NCBI GenBank assembly: GCA_004764695.1
Contig: SMSO01000031.1
Location: forward strand, 5,761,261-5,825,260
Direction of reading: 5' to 3'
DNA length: 64,000 bases
Source: Schizochytrium sp. TIO01
Lineage: Eukaryota; Sar; Bigyra; Thraustochytrida; Thraustochytriidae
Under the pieces are notes generated by a model. That model saw only the letters and a list, made by a program, of their open reading frames with translations, was not told the origin of the DNA and ran no database searches. Below are positions 44,242 to 58,233 of this stretch, in pieces (the stretch's first letter is position 1; every line of letters starts with the position of its first letter). The position numbers and the translations under genes were made by a program.

Positions 44242-47200
44242 ATTTGTCCTCATCCATCCTGCCTCCTGTTTCAGTGTTGTTGTCTTTATCTTTTCCTTTG
44301 CATCATGTCGTGATCTTCAGAAAAACAAACAAAAAAACACGTTTCCGTTCTGCTGATGCAAGGTCAATATTACCTCTTTTTCCTTTGCCGTTTCAATCTA
44401 TACTCTTCTTCTGCTCAAACCAACGTTTGTAAAGCACATTTACGTGGTTAAGCCAAATTTGTTGTCTTTCTCTATATTCTTTTCAGCTTCTTTTCTCAAG
44501 TGTCTGAATGACCAAGTTGATTCAATGAATACGTTTATCCATGTGTTTATCTTCTTCCTCTTGTACATATGTCGAGATAAGATTTTCTTTACCTCATGGT
44601 GGTTTTGCTTGGTTTATTAGTAACATTAATTGCTGACAAGTGGAAGCAGCACGATGATTTTATGAGAACCACAGTTACTAATATGTTGATAAAATTTAAA
44701 ATTAGAGCTTTCAGATCAGACAACTAGATAGATTAATGCGATTATGTATATCGATACTAGATATAGTAAAAGATATCATCACTACGAAGTCGTCATCAAA
44801 TGAACACCTACTATTATTTCTGTGTAAGGGCGCATACCAGATGATTTGAATGTGTAGGATTTGGAAGAAGATGCAAACTGATGAAAATAAGTATTATGTA
44901 AAATATTTTACACAACCTCAATTTCCTTCCGCCTGTGCAAAATGATGCACACACCATATATACCACTTGGTTTGATTACAATATGCCATCTTAGAAAAGG
45001 AAATCTTATAGAAGATGAGTTACTAGGTAACACTTGCTCAAACTACTGCGATATCCAATAAGCCCTGCAGAATTAGGTGTCACCAAGGGTTAGGGCGTGG
45101 TTCTATGGTCCTGTGGTTCTGAAGTCAAGAACTCCAAGAATAGAAAACGTGAATATGTGTGAAGTAGACTATGCATGGTGAAATGTAAAGCGAACCTGAG
45201 ATAATTACCCTTTCCAAATATACAGAATATAGCCTCCTAATTGCAACATGAATTACTCTAACTTGATGTAAAATTGCAAGTACCCCAGATCGCTAATTTT
45301 GAAAGCCAAAATGTACGATGCCTTCTTCGTGCCTTCTTCGAGCCCCTTACCTTTTCAACCTCTCGCAGACCAGATCAACATTTTAGCAGGTAAGTTAAAA
45401 TAATGAATTTTATTTGCTGTTTCTATTTTTGCAATGATACTTACTTACTACATCGAATGATTCTATACTTATTAAAGCCTAGTAGCTACAATATAAGACA
45501 TTATCTAGATTATACTGTAAAAAGATGAGATGCCTTCATAGAGTACCAATTGGTAGACCTTTTCCTCTTCCTTGTATGTATAATCAGGTGGTCCTTTAGT
45601 TGAGTGCTGAGATAACAATTCTTAGAGAAAGTGGATATAAAATTGCTAAAGTCCTACAGACCGGTTATGAGACTCGTACTTACTTGCAACATCAAAAGAT
45701 GCCCTCGCATAAAATCTGATGGCTCACAAGCCTCAAAGACAGAAGTGTAAATCAATATTTAATTAGTCCCTAGATTGCAAATAAATGAAATTAGATACAA
45801 TGATTGAAGGCCCGTTAGAACCTCAAGATGATGCTGATACTAATGACTAAATATTTCCATGAAGCTTCGTATAACTATAATGAGTGTAAGACTTGGAATA
45901 ATGAATCAACGTCAGCAGGTTGATCACTCATAGGTCGTACTTAGTCTTGATACATCACTGTACTCAACCTCTATATCTTATTTGATTTGTGATTTGGTCA
46001 TTCTCCTAGTCGAAAAGTATCAACTAGCATTAGTGAAGTTATCCTGTTTTACAAACACCGAAACATATGTATGTCCTACAGCCTTCTGCATCCAGTATAT
46101 GTGTACAACCTTGGGCTTCAGGGATGAAGAGTCCACAACGAAAACACCTATCATTCCGTATGCGCTTCCCAGAGTTAATCACATTCTGTTCTGATCTTTA
46201 TTAATTTATGTTCCGTGAGTGGTTCGCTTCTTAATTATTAACTTCAGAGCTGAATCCATCTCAATTCGCAATAGACAATTCATTTACCATAAACTATATG
46301 CTTTCCTCAATCACTTTGCTTTCACGAAACAGCTGCTTCAAAAGGCTGCTATAATAATGTTTTGTCGTGTGGATTTTCCCGCAGAGTTGTCTCCTTTGCA
46401 TTCCTAAATGATCAGCATAAGTTTAACACTTACTGACACGATTACTGAGATCACCAATCGAACAATCATGTGGGCGAGATATGTGCAGAGTCTTTATCAC
46501 AAGTCTACAAGTGCTAAAGCATGAACATATGATTAGTACTACACGATCAGATACGCATGTGTGCACCCAAGGGCCTCGGAAGCTGAGAGCAGCACTGCAG
46601 ATTCAGCAGAGTGTGCGAGAGTAACAACTGAATTTGTGGTTCCGAATTTGCTTTTTACTAATTCATTCTGTTAAGCATTGTACAAATCAAACCTGTCCTA
46701 GTTGACTACAAATTGTGAATCAGTCCACCTTAGTATTCATATTCAAAGTCAGCAGAACACTAATTATAGAAACCTAAGCATGCAATGCTCTCTTAGGCTT
46801 TCATCATGCTTCTTCTCATCTCAAGAATATTGCCTTCGTTCTTCCATTTGGCATCCCACTGACCAAACTTTGATCGGCTTTTACCAAGATTTTTCAAAAG
46901 TCATTTGTTGACCGTTGAAAGCTGCAATAACTGTTTGTACACCTACGCTCTGCTCTTTGCTTTCTTGAAACATACACATGGAGCCACCAGAAAATCGTAC
47001 AGAGTTGCTCTAACAATGAGTAGACACTAAATTATTGAATATTAATGTTAGGTACCTCCACTTGTTTCTGTTTCTATTTCATGCTCAAACATTCTCTAAA
47101 TTCCAATCAAATGAAATCAAAACAAGTTTTTAAGATCAGTTGGAACTCGAACCTCAAATGCTATCATCAAGTCATGACTAGATCCATGATGTTTCGTATT

Positions 47201-50200
47201 CACTGTAATTATTGTGTAGCATGAAGGATAGCAGGTATCTAGCGCATAAGTTAAAAAAAAATAGCCTTCCTATTTTACTCGAGTCCTATATCTTCATAGG
47301 TCTTGTGTGAGATGTAGCAAACCTCAGATGACTGGGAGATATTGATTCGCAGAAAAAACAAATTATCCAGTAAGCATATCTGAGCAAAGCCCTTTTCATC
47401 TCACCCATACCGTCATCGAAGCTGGTCAATTTTCCAGTCTCTGGCAACAAACTAATCCAGAACCGATTCAAACTGACTCTTAGATTGATATTACTTAAAG
47501 TCGAGTTCTTTCAAAGCAGGGATTGACTGTGGAAGATTAATATTACAGTTTAAAGTAAAAAGACTTAAGAAAAAGAGGAAGATGAAACACGTACGAATCA
47601 GAGATCTACTAGAATTATTGTTTAATTCCAGAGGTTAGTATAAATCCAACTATGTGTATGATTCATTATGAAGCCGTCATGTTTCGGAATACTATAATGA
47701 GTTAGGTTACCATGTAGATCCTTAACTATTAGTTTGGGTTTCGTCTAGCTGCATATTCGATCACTACGGATGTGTGTCACACACATTCCTAGTGTTGCTA
47801 AGTATCTTCATTCTCTCTTTAAGCATTTCTAAGTGCCCCAGGATTCGTAGAAGATTATCAACGTCTCTTATCAAATTAAATTTGCATATGGCTTCGACTT
47901 TTGATATCAGCATATTGAGAAATGGCACTCTATGATCAGTATATTATAAATGCCTGAATGTATTAGTCATTGTCTCAACATGTTTGCCAACCTGCAACGC
48001 GGAAAAACATTTGAATCTGTTCTTCTAGGGTATACTAAACTATTGCACTTCATCGTTTTGCGTCCCAACGGGTTATGTAGTAAGCATGCAGACCGCCAAG
48101 GCCTTCTCTGTGACCAATCACCTGAGCATTCAAGACTTTGATCAGAATAGACTCCAGGTGGGAAGTATGACAATAGGGAACACACAACATTTTGTTCTTG
48201 CAGCAGAGTCGGAAACATAAAATAAATAAAGTATATTTACCTTGACTGTAGAATACAATAGACATTCATTGAACTGTGCCATAGATAGAGCGATGTCTAA
48301 GGAAATGGATCAATTCGTGACATTCCACGCGCATGTTTTATCTTACAAAAATTGCCAAGGAACCTTTTTCTTGGTATGCATGGAAATGAACAACCTTCAA
48401 ATATCTTGGCCATATTTTTGTGTTTTAACGAATACTATCTTTAAAGCTTCCTGCACTGTTATAGCAGATTACCTTAAAAACCTGGTTGACCTTGAGGTTT
48501 GGTAAAAAACCGAGAACTTGCAACTTGAATAGCAGCACAACTGTATCCTATTATCCTACTCATCTCTCATCGTTTTCAGTTATACATTGCCAAAGGTTTC
48601 ATCAGCAGAGATTGCGGAGATTCTACGCATGCGCATGCATTGTTTTAATTTGGAAATAGTAACGTCTACAAGTCAGTCGAATTCGTAGTCCCAATCGCTA
48701 AAATGTAACATCAATGCGAATTAAGTCAGTGATACTGTTCTATTTTTGTAGTCGTATTGGCCCCTAGTTAATATAACAAGAGTCCCGGTGTCATGTTGTT
48801 CTAGCAGGTGGTAAAGTATTGGCACCAGCACGGAAATGAAACAAATCAAGCCATACACGAATAATTGGCTGGAGGAGCGAAACTGTTTTAGCCTATTAAG
48901 TATACCAGTACTACCAGGATCTACAATTCCTCCTACTAATTAGCTGCACTTCTGCTGTCCATAGTAAAGCCTCTGTCCGCACTTTCTTCGTTCTGGAGCG
49001 CGAACTTCGAGGTGCATCGATAGTACAATAGCCCTACCATAAACCATAGTATTTGGTTGATGGCCTCACTTTGCCCACTTTCTCCGCGACAGAGCTTCCT
49101 GCTCCATCATGAATAAATCATCTTCGCTGCCTCACGCTCGATGGGAGTCTTTGGCCTGGTGAGATCTACGCCCCATATCATCACGCTTCCCGCGCGTACA
49201 TCCTGTCGCCTCAATCGCTCGCTGGAAATCCTTCGGAGACCACGTTTCTTTTCTGATTCACTCCCTCAATTTGACATTCCATTTTGTTTCCCCTCAAGAT
49301 TCACGACATGGTGGGACAACCTCCATGAGTCCTCCACAAGGTTCAGATATTCATAGCTATCCCCACTCTCCCTATCATCTATTGATATGTATTGGTAGCA
49401 AACAAGGAGTATCAGGTAATACTGGAGGATCACATAAAGGTATCATATGATAACGATACTGTAAGCGTCCGCTCACCCTCCCTGGTGGCGTAGCCAATTA
49501 GCTAGGTAGAACCGTACCAGCGGGTTTGAAAGTTGGAAGAACCCGAAACGATCATAGTTCGCAAGTTTTGTTCTGTCCACAAAAGTAGAAGACCAAGTTG
49601 AAGTTGAAGTTGAAGTTGAAGTTGAAGTCCAAATTGAAGACCAAGTTGAAGCTGGCTTGCTGAGAGAAGAGGCTAGAGGGCCAAGGCGAGACAAGGCAGC
49701 TCGATTCGACACGGGCTGCAGCGCAGGCGAAGGGTTTGTCCTGGTCTTCAGCACGTGAAAGGTGTGTCTTCACATGCATGCGTGATTTGCTTTGCCCATT
49801 TTATACCTCTTTATAAGTTGTTGCTCATTGCTCGCTCTCAAGCCAAACCAGGATGAGTAATTTATTCTTGAGCGTTTGGAATCGTCACGGCGGCATGCGA
49901 TCGCAATCTTGCGCTCCTTTTCGAATCCAACCGGAGCAGTGAGCAGACTCCGAATCTAAGCCCCATTTTCTATAGCCTCGCAAATTGGGTTGTTCAGAGC
50001 TTACCCTTTCGGTAGCCAATTCTTGACACATTCTCTTCCTTATTTTATTTGAAAATAAACAAATAAATAGATAGTAAATATTTAATGAACTAAAATGGTA
50101 ACACTTGCGAGTAATAATACTATGATTCAATGTCTATTTCAAGAGGAGAATGGGCAGAGACTCAGAGCGATTGGAGATGATTGTTACGGCATGGAAACTA

Positions 50201-50294
50201 CATGATGCGATCGTGGAAGGTTTCATACTCCAAGCGACGGAAAACTCTGCTGCGATAGCGACGACTTGCACCTCGGGCCCCGCGTGGCTGAAGT
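44242..50294. other. 6-kb AT-rich interval, no gene recognised
   Basis: Visibly more AT-rich than the genes on both sides. Open frames are short and lack recognisable domains; the frame at 48242-48505 is the least poor but remains unsupported. A 14-bp palindrome GTAAAATATTTTAC lies near 44897-44910. A GGGTTAGGG copy lies at 45087-45095 with no recognised gene at the expected distance. Confidence 0.55.
49591..49652. repeat. (GTTGAA)n hexamer repeat, partly degenerate
   Basis: About five perfect GTTGAA units are followed by diverged GACCAAGTTGAAG copies. Confidence 0.8.
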
Positions 50295-52055
50295 ATGGCT
50301 CCAGGCGGCGGCGACGACGGCCCTGCGGGTCTCCAAGGCACTGCGTACCAAGCCTCCGGAGGCCTTGATGCTCGCAATGAAGCAATTGATGGTGACATCG
50401 GCGATGGCTCGGGTGCCAGGGGTGGAGAAGGAGATGATATGAACGCCGTGGAAAATGTTGCGGAGAACTCTGACTCCTCCGAGGAGGCTTGGAGGTGGCT
50501 TGATGATCATCATGATGCTACTGGCGCAGTCGCAGGCGCTCTTCTCGCGCTGGATGAGGAGGAGGACGCCTCTGCTCCTGCCAGGATACGCCGACAGCGC
50601 CGCAGCCGCCTCGAGAGCGTCGCCAGCGAAGGATCAAGGCACATGAGCCCGCTCTTTGTAGGGTTTACGCTGGTCATGTCCGTCGTGGGTACGGGCTTGC
50701 TTTCACTACCGTCGGCCTTTCAGTGCATGGGCATCGGGCCGGGTTTGCTGGTGCTAGTCTTCGTGTCGGTCTTCATGTTCTTCACTGGAGACCTCTTCGT
50801 GAGGAGCTACCTTGTCTCATCGCCAAATGTGAATGAGTCCTACGAAGGTATGGCGCTACAGGCATGCAAGGTTACATCGCAGTCGTGGTTGGCGCAAAGC
50901 CAGGAACCTGTGCGCTGGATAGTCAACTTGACAAATGCTATGGGGCTGTTTGGCGGATGCTGCGCCTATATTGCAATTGGCAAGGAAATCTGGCCTGATC
51001 TTGAGGCTCGAATCTCAGGCCGTGATCCAGAGGTTCCAGGAATTATTCCCTGGTATGCTAGTACGGAGGTTGTCACTGGAGCCATGGTTCTGCTGGTTTC
51101 ACTTCCGTTATGCTTGCGACGAAAGCTTAGCAGCCTGCGGTATAGCAGCACACTTGGCTTTTGCTTTTCCATCTTCATGATTATTATCGTCAGCAGCCGT
51201 GGCATCAGGGCTATGGTTGAGGGACATGGAAAACAACCCGATGCATGGCACCCAGCCTGCCCAGAAGAGCCCCTTTGGAACGGTTTAGTTCTTGGACTCT
51301 CTATCTTTAACTTCTCCTTCGTCTTTCACTTCAATTCGATTCCACTCTTCAAGTCTCTTCCGGATCACCACCGGAATCTCAAGACGATGCGGGTCATTAC
51401 GGCTGGATCGATTGCAACCTGCTTTGCTATCTACTCTCTTCTTGGAATTGCTGGTTTTGCTCTGTTTGGGGCTGATGTTGAGGGAAACATTCTGAACAAC
51501 TTTGCCCCAGATGATGACGGCATTAATACTGCCCGCGCTGCGATTGCCGCGTGCTGTTACCTTTGTTTGCCTTTACTTGAGCACCCGCTTCGGGGAACCG
51601 TACTCACAATGTTCAAGTTGTCCCATGGCCGCAGGGTTCGTCTGCTCGTTACAGTTGCCCTACTCACGGCTCAATACCTAATTGCACTCGTTGTACCAAG
51701 TATTAAGATTGTCTTCACTGTCACAGGAGGAGGTGCAGTCGTGGGATTTTGTTATATTTTCCCTACTTGTATTGGTCTCGTCACACTTTGGCCATCGAGT
51801 GTGAAGCGAATTGTCCAGCACCAGCAGATTGCTCAGCAGGTTCTTCATCAACATCAACAAGACTTGTGTCAAGAGAGAGCATCTGACGCCAGCCTCCGCA
51901 TTCCTCTCCTATCAGATCCCATTCCCTCATTCTCCGAAAAGAGTATATATGCACTCTCTCGCTTTGAGGTTGTAATCTGCGCGTTTGTGCTTGCCTTCTT
52001 CCCTATCACTGGTCTCTGGTCTGTCTACATTAGTCTTCACAATGTCACAAATTAA
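50295..52055 (+). CDS. Amino acid transporter, AAAP family (AVT/SLC38-like)
   Basis: An intronless gene encodes 586 aa. Residues 1-115 are hydrophilic, acidic and glycine-rich, with a basic patch (RIRRQRRSR) just before the first span, so the N-terminus should be cytosolic. Residues 116 to about 575 contain about ten to eleven membrane spans. The first span, FTLVMSVVGTGLLSLPSAF, is the classic AAAP helix-1 motif with the unwound VGTG/LPSAF region. Other family segments are FNFSFVFHFNSIPLF (helix 6 region), TAGSIATCFAIYSLLGIAGF and GADVEGNILNNF. A Q/H-rich loop precedes the last span. The family moves neutral amino acids by proton or sodium coupling at the plasma membrane or the vacuole/lysosome; which one applies here is unknown. 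In-frame methionines further in (e.g. about residue 49) are possible alternative starts. Confidence 0.88.
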   Translation: MAPGGGDDGPAGLQGTAYQASGGLDARNEAIDGDIGDGSGARGGEGDDMNAVENVAENSDSSEEAWRWLDDHHDATGAVAGALLALDEEEDASAPARIRRQRRSRLESVASEGSRHMSPLFVGFTLVMSVVGTGLLSLPSAFQCMGIGPGLLVLVFVSVFMFFTGDLFVRSYLVSSPNVNESYEGMALQACKVTSQSWLAQSQEPVRWIVNLTNAMGLFGGCCAYIAIGKEIWPDLEARISGRDPEVPGIIPWYASTEVVTGAMVLLVSLPLCLRRKLSSLRYSSTLGFCFSIFMIIIVSSRGIRAMVEGHGKQPDAWHPACPEEPLWNGLVLGLSIFNFSFVFHFNSIPLFKSLPDHHRNLKTMRVITAGSIATCFAIYSLLGIAGFALFGADVEGNILNNFAPDDDGINTARAAIAACCYLCLPLLEHPLRGTVLTMFKLSHGRRVRLLVTVALLTAQYLIALVVPSIKIVFTVTGGGAVVGFCYIFPTCIGLVTLWPSSVKRIVQHQQIAQQVLHQHQQDLCQERASDASLRIPLLSDPIPSFSEKSIYALSRFEVVICAFVLAFFPITGLWSVYISLHNVTN

Positions 52056-55000
52056 TGGAGCCATGTGTGGTCCCGTCATGTGGAAAATGTGGGAATGTTA
52101 CTATAACACCCCTACAAACTTCTTTTTTTTTTTTTTTGAAGTTTTATCCGGGGACTACAACACATGGCTGGCGACACCGTGTTGCTATCCAGGCTAGAAG
52201 GCTCAACTCCAGCCCTTCGTTTTGGAGGTTCCCCAAATAGCCTGTCGCTTCATGGCCCCCTTTCGTTCATCCAATTTGGCCAAGATGTATTTATTTATAT
52301 CATAGATGCCCGATTCCAAGATGACTAAAAAGCCTTGAAAGATCCGGGAGTTAGGCCACTCATTGTAGTTTTTGTGTTTTCCTTTCTACAAGAATGGTCC
52401 TCGTGATTCAACTGATTCAAGGGTATTCCAGACAACAGAGAAAGCAAGAAAATACCATATTGCACTCAGCATCTACGGGACCTGTCTCAACGATTACTTC
52501 TCCTTCAGGCCTGCTTAAAGATCCAGGCTACAACTGACTCGAGACTCTCATCACTATTCATCACGAGGGTTGGATACAGTAATTAGATCGTACTTGTGAT
52601 ACGTCAGTGCATTCTGAAGTTGCTTTGGAAAAATACTTCCGTGGGGACGAGAGAAGCGCCTCCACATTAATTCGTCGATATTGACTTGTTTGTTTCGTAG
52701 AGATGAGGGAGTTAGTTTTTTCTGTTTTCTTTGTTCCTCTTTGATGTGGTGCTGGTGCCGGCCTACTCATTGATTTCCTAACATGAGGGGTTCAGCCTCT
52801 TGCCTTGCGAATGGAAGACCACACGTACCTGATGTTTGCTAATTGAAATTACGTTTGAAGGAAACATGGATTTCCTCCACACAAAACTCCCATGTCAAAA
52901 TAAAATCTTCTTTCATTCATTTGCCTCAAATAAGGAGAAGAAGACTTCACGCCTCCCAGCAGAAGCAAGAGCCATAATCAGTGCAAATTGGTTTCATTCA
53001 GCATGTCATCCCTTTTCGACTACCGTGGTAGTCAACAAATCCTCCCTGTATTTTACCCGAAGAAAATCAAAGGAGTTTAGGTTACTCAAAACTTTACCTC
53101 CAAATGCTCAACTTCTGTGTAACATTTTCTTTTTTAAAATTATGGAGAGCACGTAAGCTAGCTTCGAAGTTTTGAAACTTCTTCGAGCGAGTTAAATTTG
53201 AAAAGATTCTGCGCCATTGCAATTTCTTCTATTCCCAATCGCCTGTATAACTATGTCGCAAAGTGCATTCAGCTCTAGGAAAGCAAAGTTTACTCCCATG
53301 AGAAAAAGCCATTCTCATAGCTGCGGCCAAAAAACATGAGAGACGACCCTAAGTCCTTCGAGTTACTTGGTTACGAGATCGGTTTTTCCTCATCCCTTTT
53401 AATCGTGGGGCCCCACTATATTACACAATATGTTTTTAGTCTTTGGCTTTCCTAGGTTTATTCAGTCGTGCAACTTTCTCCCTCATTTTCCAGTAAGCAA
53501 TTAGGGTATATTAATCGAACTTGAACCACAATATGCATCCTTCCTCAACCAAGCCTCTGGTTAAGTTCATCAGCTCCTGGCCGAAATGAAAGTTTTAAAG
53601 TTTACCATACTTGCTATTATATTATTACCACTAGACTTGACATCACAAGGGATTTGTACAAAGATTTGTGCTGCGGAATTTCGGTTTAAAAGTAGAAGTT
53701 TCAACTTGCTTATTATTTACACCTTTTAAATTTTCATTTCTCGTACTTTTTTTCTTGTAAAACGTTTTGACAAAAATGTCGGACCTTTCAAACGCCGTGG
53801 GAATTGACTGACTCACAGGCTACGAGTGCGGTACTGTCACGCTAGTATTATGATGTGTATCGATCTTACGGGAGGAATGAATATGGTTTCACTCCGAGTC
53901 CTCACTGATTGACGACACTCTAAAGTTCATTTACCGTACTTGAAAGACATCCATGTCTAGCCTCAAGCTGAATCCTGAGAGTGAAGATCTTTAGCGAATT
54001 GCTGCTCGACTATATTGAGTCTTTCACAGCCCTAATACTGTTGTGGAAGAAGTCTATAAGTAGGGGTAGCATGATCGTCAAACCACTCTTTTATATGACA
54101 TGGTGATGATCACATTGTCCTTTTTGCGGCCGAGCGCCAACACCGTCCTCTTCACTGTTGTTTGATCGGGCTACAGAGCTTTGCCGATCCTGCGATTGAG
54201 CGAAGTAGGAAGCAAAGGGAAGCTGTTGCTTCTCCCTCTTCAAGTCTTCAATGCTTTTAGCGGTGTCGCCGATAATACGATAATGTTATTTTATAAAACT
54301 TTTTGATTAAAAGTCTAGCAATAATAGGAGTACTACTAAGGAATGCAAGAGGGACTCAGCAGAAGCCGCTTAGTATATCGTCGAGGGGCCCGTGCCTTCT
54401 CATTTTTATTGGATTTCTCATCACGACGCTTGGGACGTTTCCACTAAATGACTGATCCGCACGCCGGCCCTTGACAAGCTTCGCGCCGAGCCTACGTCAG
54501 TCAAATTGTGCATCCAGCGCGATAAAGGATAGATTATCACAAAGCTAATCTCGATATTATCGATCATCATCTCGTCCCACCCTACCCTAAGCTAATAGCA
54601 TATTGACGCACCTTTTCATGAGCTGCTTTGTGGTTTTATGAAGCTGTCCAACTCATGACTGTGGTGTGCATCCTCACATACGAATCCAAGTGGGTAAGAG
54701 GGAGAAAGTGATCTTTATCGGCCAGAGGAGATCAGAGGGGGTCAGTTGTGAGCACAGGTGAACTCAAGGGAAGAAGGAGAGAGCAGTCAAAGAGCTGTGG
54801 GAAAAGGAAAGAGAAGGCGGCCAGATTGCGCACCATGTGGCAAGCCAACTTTGAAAGAAAAACCATGGAGGCGGACAAGGCGCACTTCAAAGCTTTGCAA
54901 AGAAACACGCACAGGACAGCCTGCGTATTTACATCTTGGTTTATCAACTATGTATTAACTATGTTTTATTTTTATTTTTATGTAAAGAAGATGTTTAGAA

Positions 55001-55086
55001 AAATTAATTCAACGAAGATTGAAGAGAACTCAATTGATTAATTGATTGGCTATTCCAAGCTGCTTCATTCAACTGCTTCATTCGAC

Positions 55087-55116
55087 TGGTTGGTTGGTTG
55101 GTTGGTTGCCTGGTTG
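55087..55116. repeat. (TTGG)n repeat
   Basis: About five to six TTGG units with one CTGG variant. Confidence 0.85.
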
Positions 55117-55249
55117 ATGTACCTTTTATATTCTTTGGGATCCATCATCAAGCTTAGAAGACATTCTTTTGACATTATTCTGCCTCTTGGATGTCAAACC
55201 AGACAGCCTGGCTTGCATGTGTACTTCAACTAGCCTGCTTAGTGCAGTT

Positions 55250-55288
55250 GCTTCCTTGCTTCCTTGCTTCCGCGTTTGCTTCCTTGCA
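55250..55288. repeat. (GCTTCCTT)n repeat
   Basis: Three TTGCTTCC units, a short GCG interruption, then a further copy. Confidence 0.75.
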
Positions 55289-57319
55289 TAATGAGCTGCT
55301 AGCTACTCGCGAGCATCGCTGAGAGAAACGGTCAGCGTCGAAATAATTGGTAAGCTACATTTTCAGATGTAGTGCAAGAAAATAGCTCTTATTCGTGGTA
55401 GTTTTAAAGGTTTCTATTGTTCTTGGTTCTAAAAATTCAAGAGAGCTAGTCAAAAGATAGAATGAATGAATGACACTCTCCTGTAGAACGTCGCATATGG
55501 CCCATTGGCATGCGAAGTATCACCGCCCTTTCCGAGGAAGTTAGTTTTTTATGCTACGGTAAAGTATCTATTCAATGCGGTTCAATTGTTTCTTCAAGTA
55601 ATAAATCATCTGCCAGTGGAGAAGAAGTGTTACCTAGGTAATTATTATCTTTGAAAAGTTGCTTAAAAGAAGGGGTTTGAAGTGCTACTCTTCATGTTGG
55701 ACGAGGGTGAGAAACTGTTGTTTGTCGGTACTTGTTGCTCTAGTGCGAGAGTTTAAAACTCTCGCGCAGCTGACCGTGCTAAATGTCGTCTTCCCTTGAA
55801 CCAAAAGAACTTTGGTAGAGTACTTGTGGCTGGAAGCCTGAGGGCCAAGGAACCTGAAGAAAGAGAGCAAGGGCACGGGAATTTGAGCCATGCACGTGTC
55901 AGCGGCAGGAGCAATAGTCAGCCGACAGGAGTTTCTTTCCCTTGCTTGCTCGAAGAAAACTGGATTCTAGTGAATTTCAGATGTGTTGTATTTTCAATCA
56001 CACCCAGGTGACAGACGAAAAGCAACCAATGTTCTCATTGAAAGCGGCCGCGATCTCTGAATCCTTGCATCAAGAGGCCAACTACTGTCAGTTGATTTTT
56101 GGCCAATTGATAACGACATACATAACGTTCGTTTCTTGTTTACCAGAATTCCCAATCAGCACAAGTACCATGCTAGTAGCTTACCCGTTCCAGGTTTCTT
56201 AAATCGCTTGGGACCCGAATAAGTGATGAGGATTTTATGACTTACCCATCGTGCTTACTGCCCTGGCTTCGCGTGCGTCAAATGGCTGCTGGTGCCACAG
56301 AGTCTAGAAAAAAATAAGCAAAACATACTTCCGCTGCCTCTGGTCTCCAGCTCTCATGGTGGGCTGGCTGAAATGCTAACGCCGTTTAGCTTTGCCATTT
56401 TCTCATCCACCATGCCCACAATCAATTGAACGTGCCAAGCCAGCGCGCTGGTTTAAGGCACAGTCACCAATTTCGTGTCCCATACGGAGATATCGCAATG
56501 CCTGGATGAGAAGAACGTAAATTTGCGCACGACGTCCGCGGGTCCCTACAAATGTTTAAGTCTTCTTCGATAATCTATGTCGCCGCTCTACTACTGATGC
56601 TGCTTCTTCCTTCTAAAACCACCATGTCTTGGTAGATCCAGCAGAATTACAAGACCGACTCCTATCGTTACTAATAGCTGCCGCCCTAGCTCTCTGCTCC
56701 TGTGACTAGAGAATTAAATTAATTCATACGGCCGACTGTTACGCGCTCAAGTTCTCAGCACAATCTTACATCTCGTCTGTCTCTCTGAAAGCCATATGTA
56801 GAGACTTGCATGACTACCCTGGCAAGCCTACACACGGGCTCAAGCAGGCAAGCCAGCCTGTGACCTGAAGCAGTTCACAAGCACCAATCTCGTGAGAGGA
56901 TTGTGTCTCCCGTGCGGACTTCTCGTAGCTTTAAAAAAATTTAACTTTTTATCGGCGAGTCCCTCGTGTACATCCACCGATCTATATATGCCCTAGATCT
57001 GCAACAACTATATCCATGTCTCATTCATACATCCGTAAGTGCAAATGAATATACGAATTCATGTGCGACTTCGTTCTTTCGAAGCGTTGAGTTTCCATCA
57101 AAATGACTCGAACATGTAAAATCCTGTGTTCTTTCTCTCGCATTGAATTACCAGAGGGGACTCCTTATAAGGGTCAGTGCTGCCATCCGACATCCCGGGA
57201 CCTTTTTAGTCCACCGGCCAAGCTATTGGCGCAAGGTGTTCCAAAGGAGATGAGAAGTCCGAAGCCAAGGTCGTGTCTAAAGTAAATCACTGGCTTGTGT
57301 ATGTGTATGTGGTCGTGCT

Positions 57320-57343
57320 AGTGGCAGTGGCAGTGGTAGTGGT
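57320..57343. repeat. (GTGGCA)n repeat
   Basis: Three to four hexamer units with one TAG variant. Confidence 0.7.
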
Positions 57344-57419
57344 TGCATACCCCAAGTACACGAAAGCTGATTCAAGGGACAGACGATGTTAGTGAATGAG
57401 TCAGTCAAAAGGCGTGAGC

Positions 57420-57443
57420 CAGTCAGTCAGTCAGTCAGTCAGT
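57420..57443. repeat. (AGTC)n repeat
   Basis: About six perfect tetranucleotide units. Confidence 0.88.
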
Positions 57444-58233
57444 TAGAAAGTAAAGAAAAGCAAAGTAAAGTAAAATTTTAAAGTTGATAGGGACACAGTC
57501 GGGAATGGAGAGGGGAAAGTAAACTAAACGTCGACACAATGAAACTAATTCTTTTGTTTTTGTTTTAGTTATAAACTAAAAATGAAATAAACAGCAGTCA
57601 ATTTGAATAAGAGTATATACCACGGCTAGTGCTACCTGCAGCGCACTTTGACATGGTTTTAACTGTCCTTGGGCCGAATAACGAGAAGGTGTTCGGAACC
57701 AAGTATCAATATCACGCTGCCAAGGGCCGCAGAGACGGAGCTCTTGCGATCTTTACTCTCTTTGAGAATAGTAAAAGAAACTATTTTCATTATATTCAAT
57801 GAAACCTTTCTTTTAGTTTTATATTGTGACCTAGTAGTAGCAAGCACCCTAAACCTAAAAAATGATTTATTCATTTTAAGATATATAAAATATATTTCTA
57901 TAACCAAAAAATAAATAAAACAAATTTGAGTGTGAATGAGTATTGGTACCAGCAAGCAGAAAAGCAGAACTACATATCATTTGCCCCCAAGTAGTCGTCT
58001 TCAATCGACAAAAATATCTGAGCAAGCCATTGTCATCCAAGAAGTCCAAGTCAACCCAAAAGCAAACCAAAAACTCAAGAATCAAGCCAACACCACTGAT
58101 AGCCTTTCACGCGGCATTGTAAAGCTAGAGATATCTAGCTAATACCTGATCTCTGCACGTGCACTGCATTTGCTTATTGCTAACAATAGCAAAGCAAAGT
58201 AAGCAAACCAAGTCTTACACCTACAAATCCAAG

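Larger units (their letters stand above)
52056..58233. other. 6-kb interval, no gene recognised
   Basis: Open frames are short; the longer ones (54748-55041, 55796-56202, 57103-57285) lack recognisable domains or ATG starts. Simple repeats are listed separately. A T15 run lies near 52124-52138 just after the transporter gene and may belong to its 3' region. The last few hundred bases are probably the PP2C promoter. Confidence 0.5.

Noticed and set aside
47100-47200. GGTTCGAGTTCC on the minus strand as a tRNA T-arm
   Set aside because: Flanking bases do not form the T-stem or acceptor stem and no A-box is seen at the right distance.
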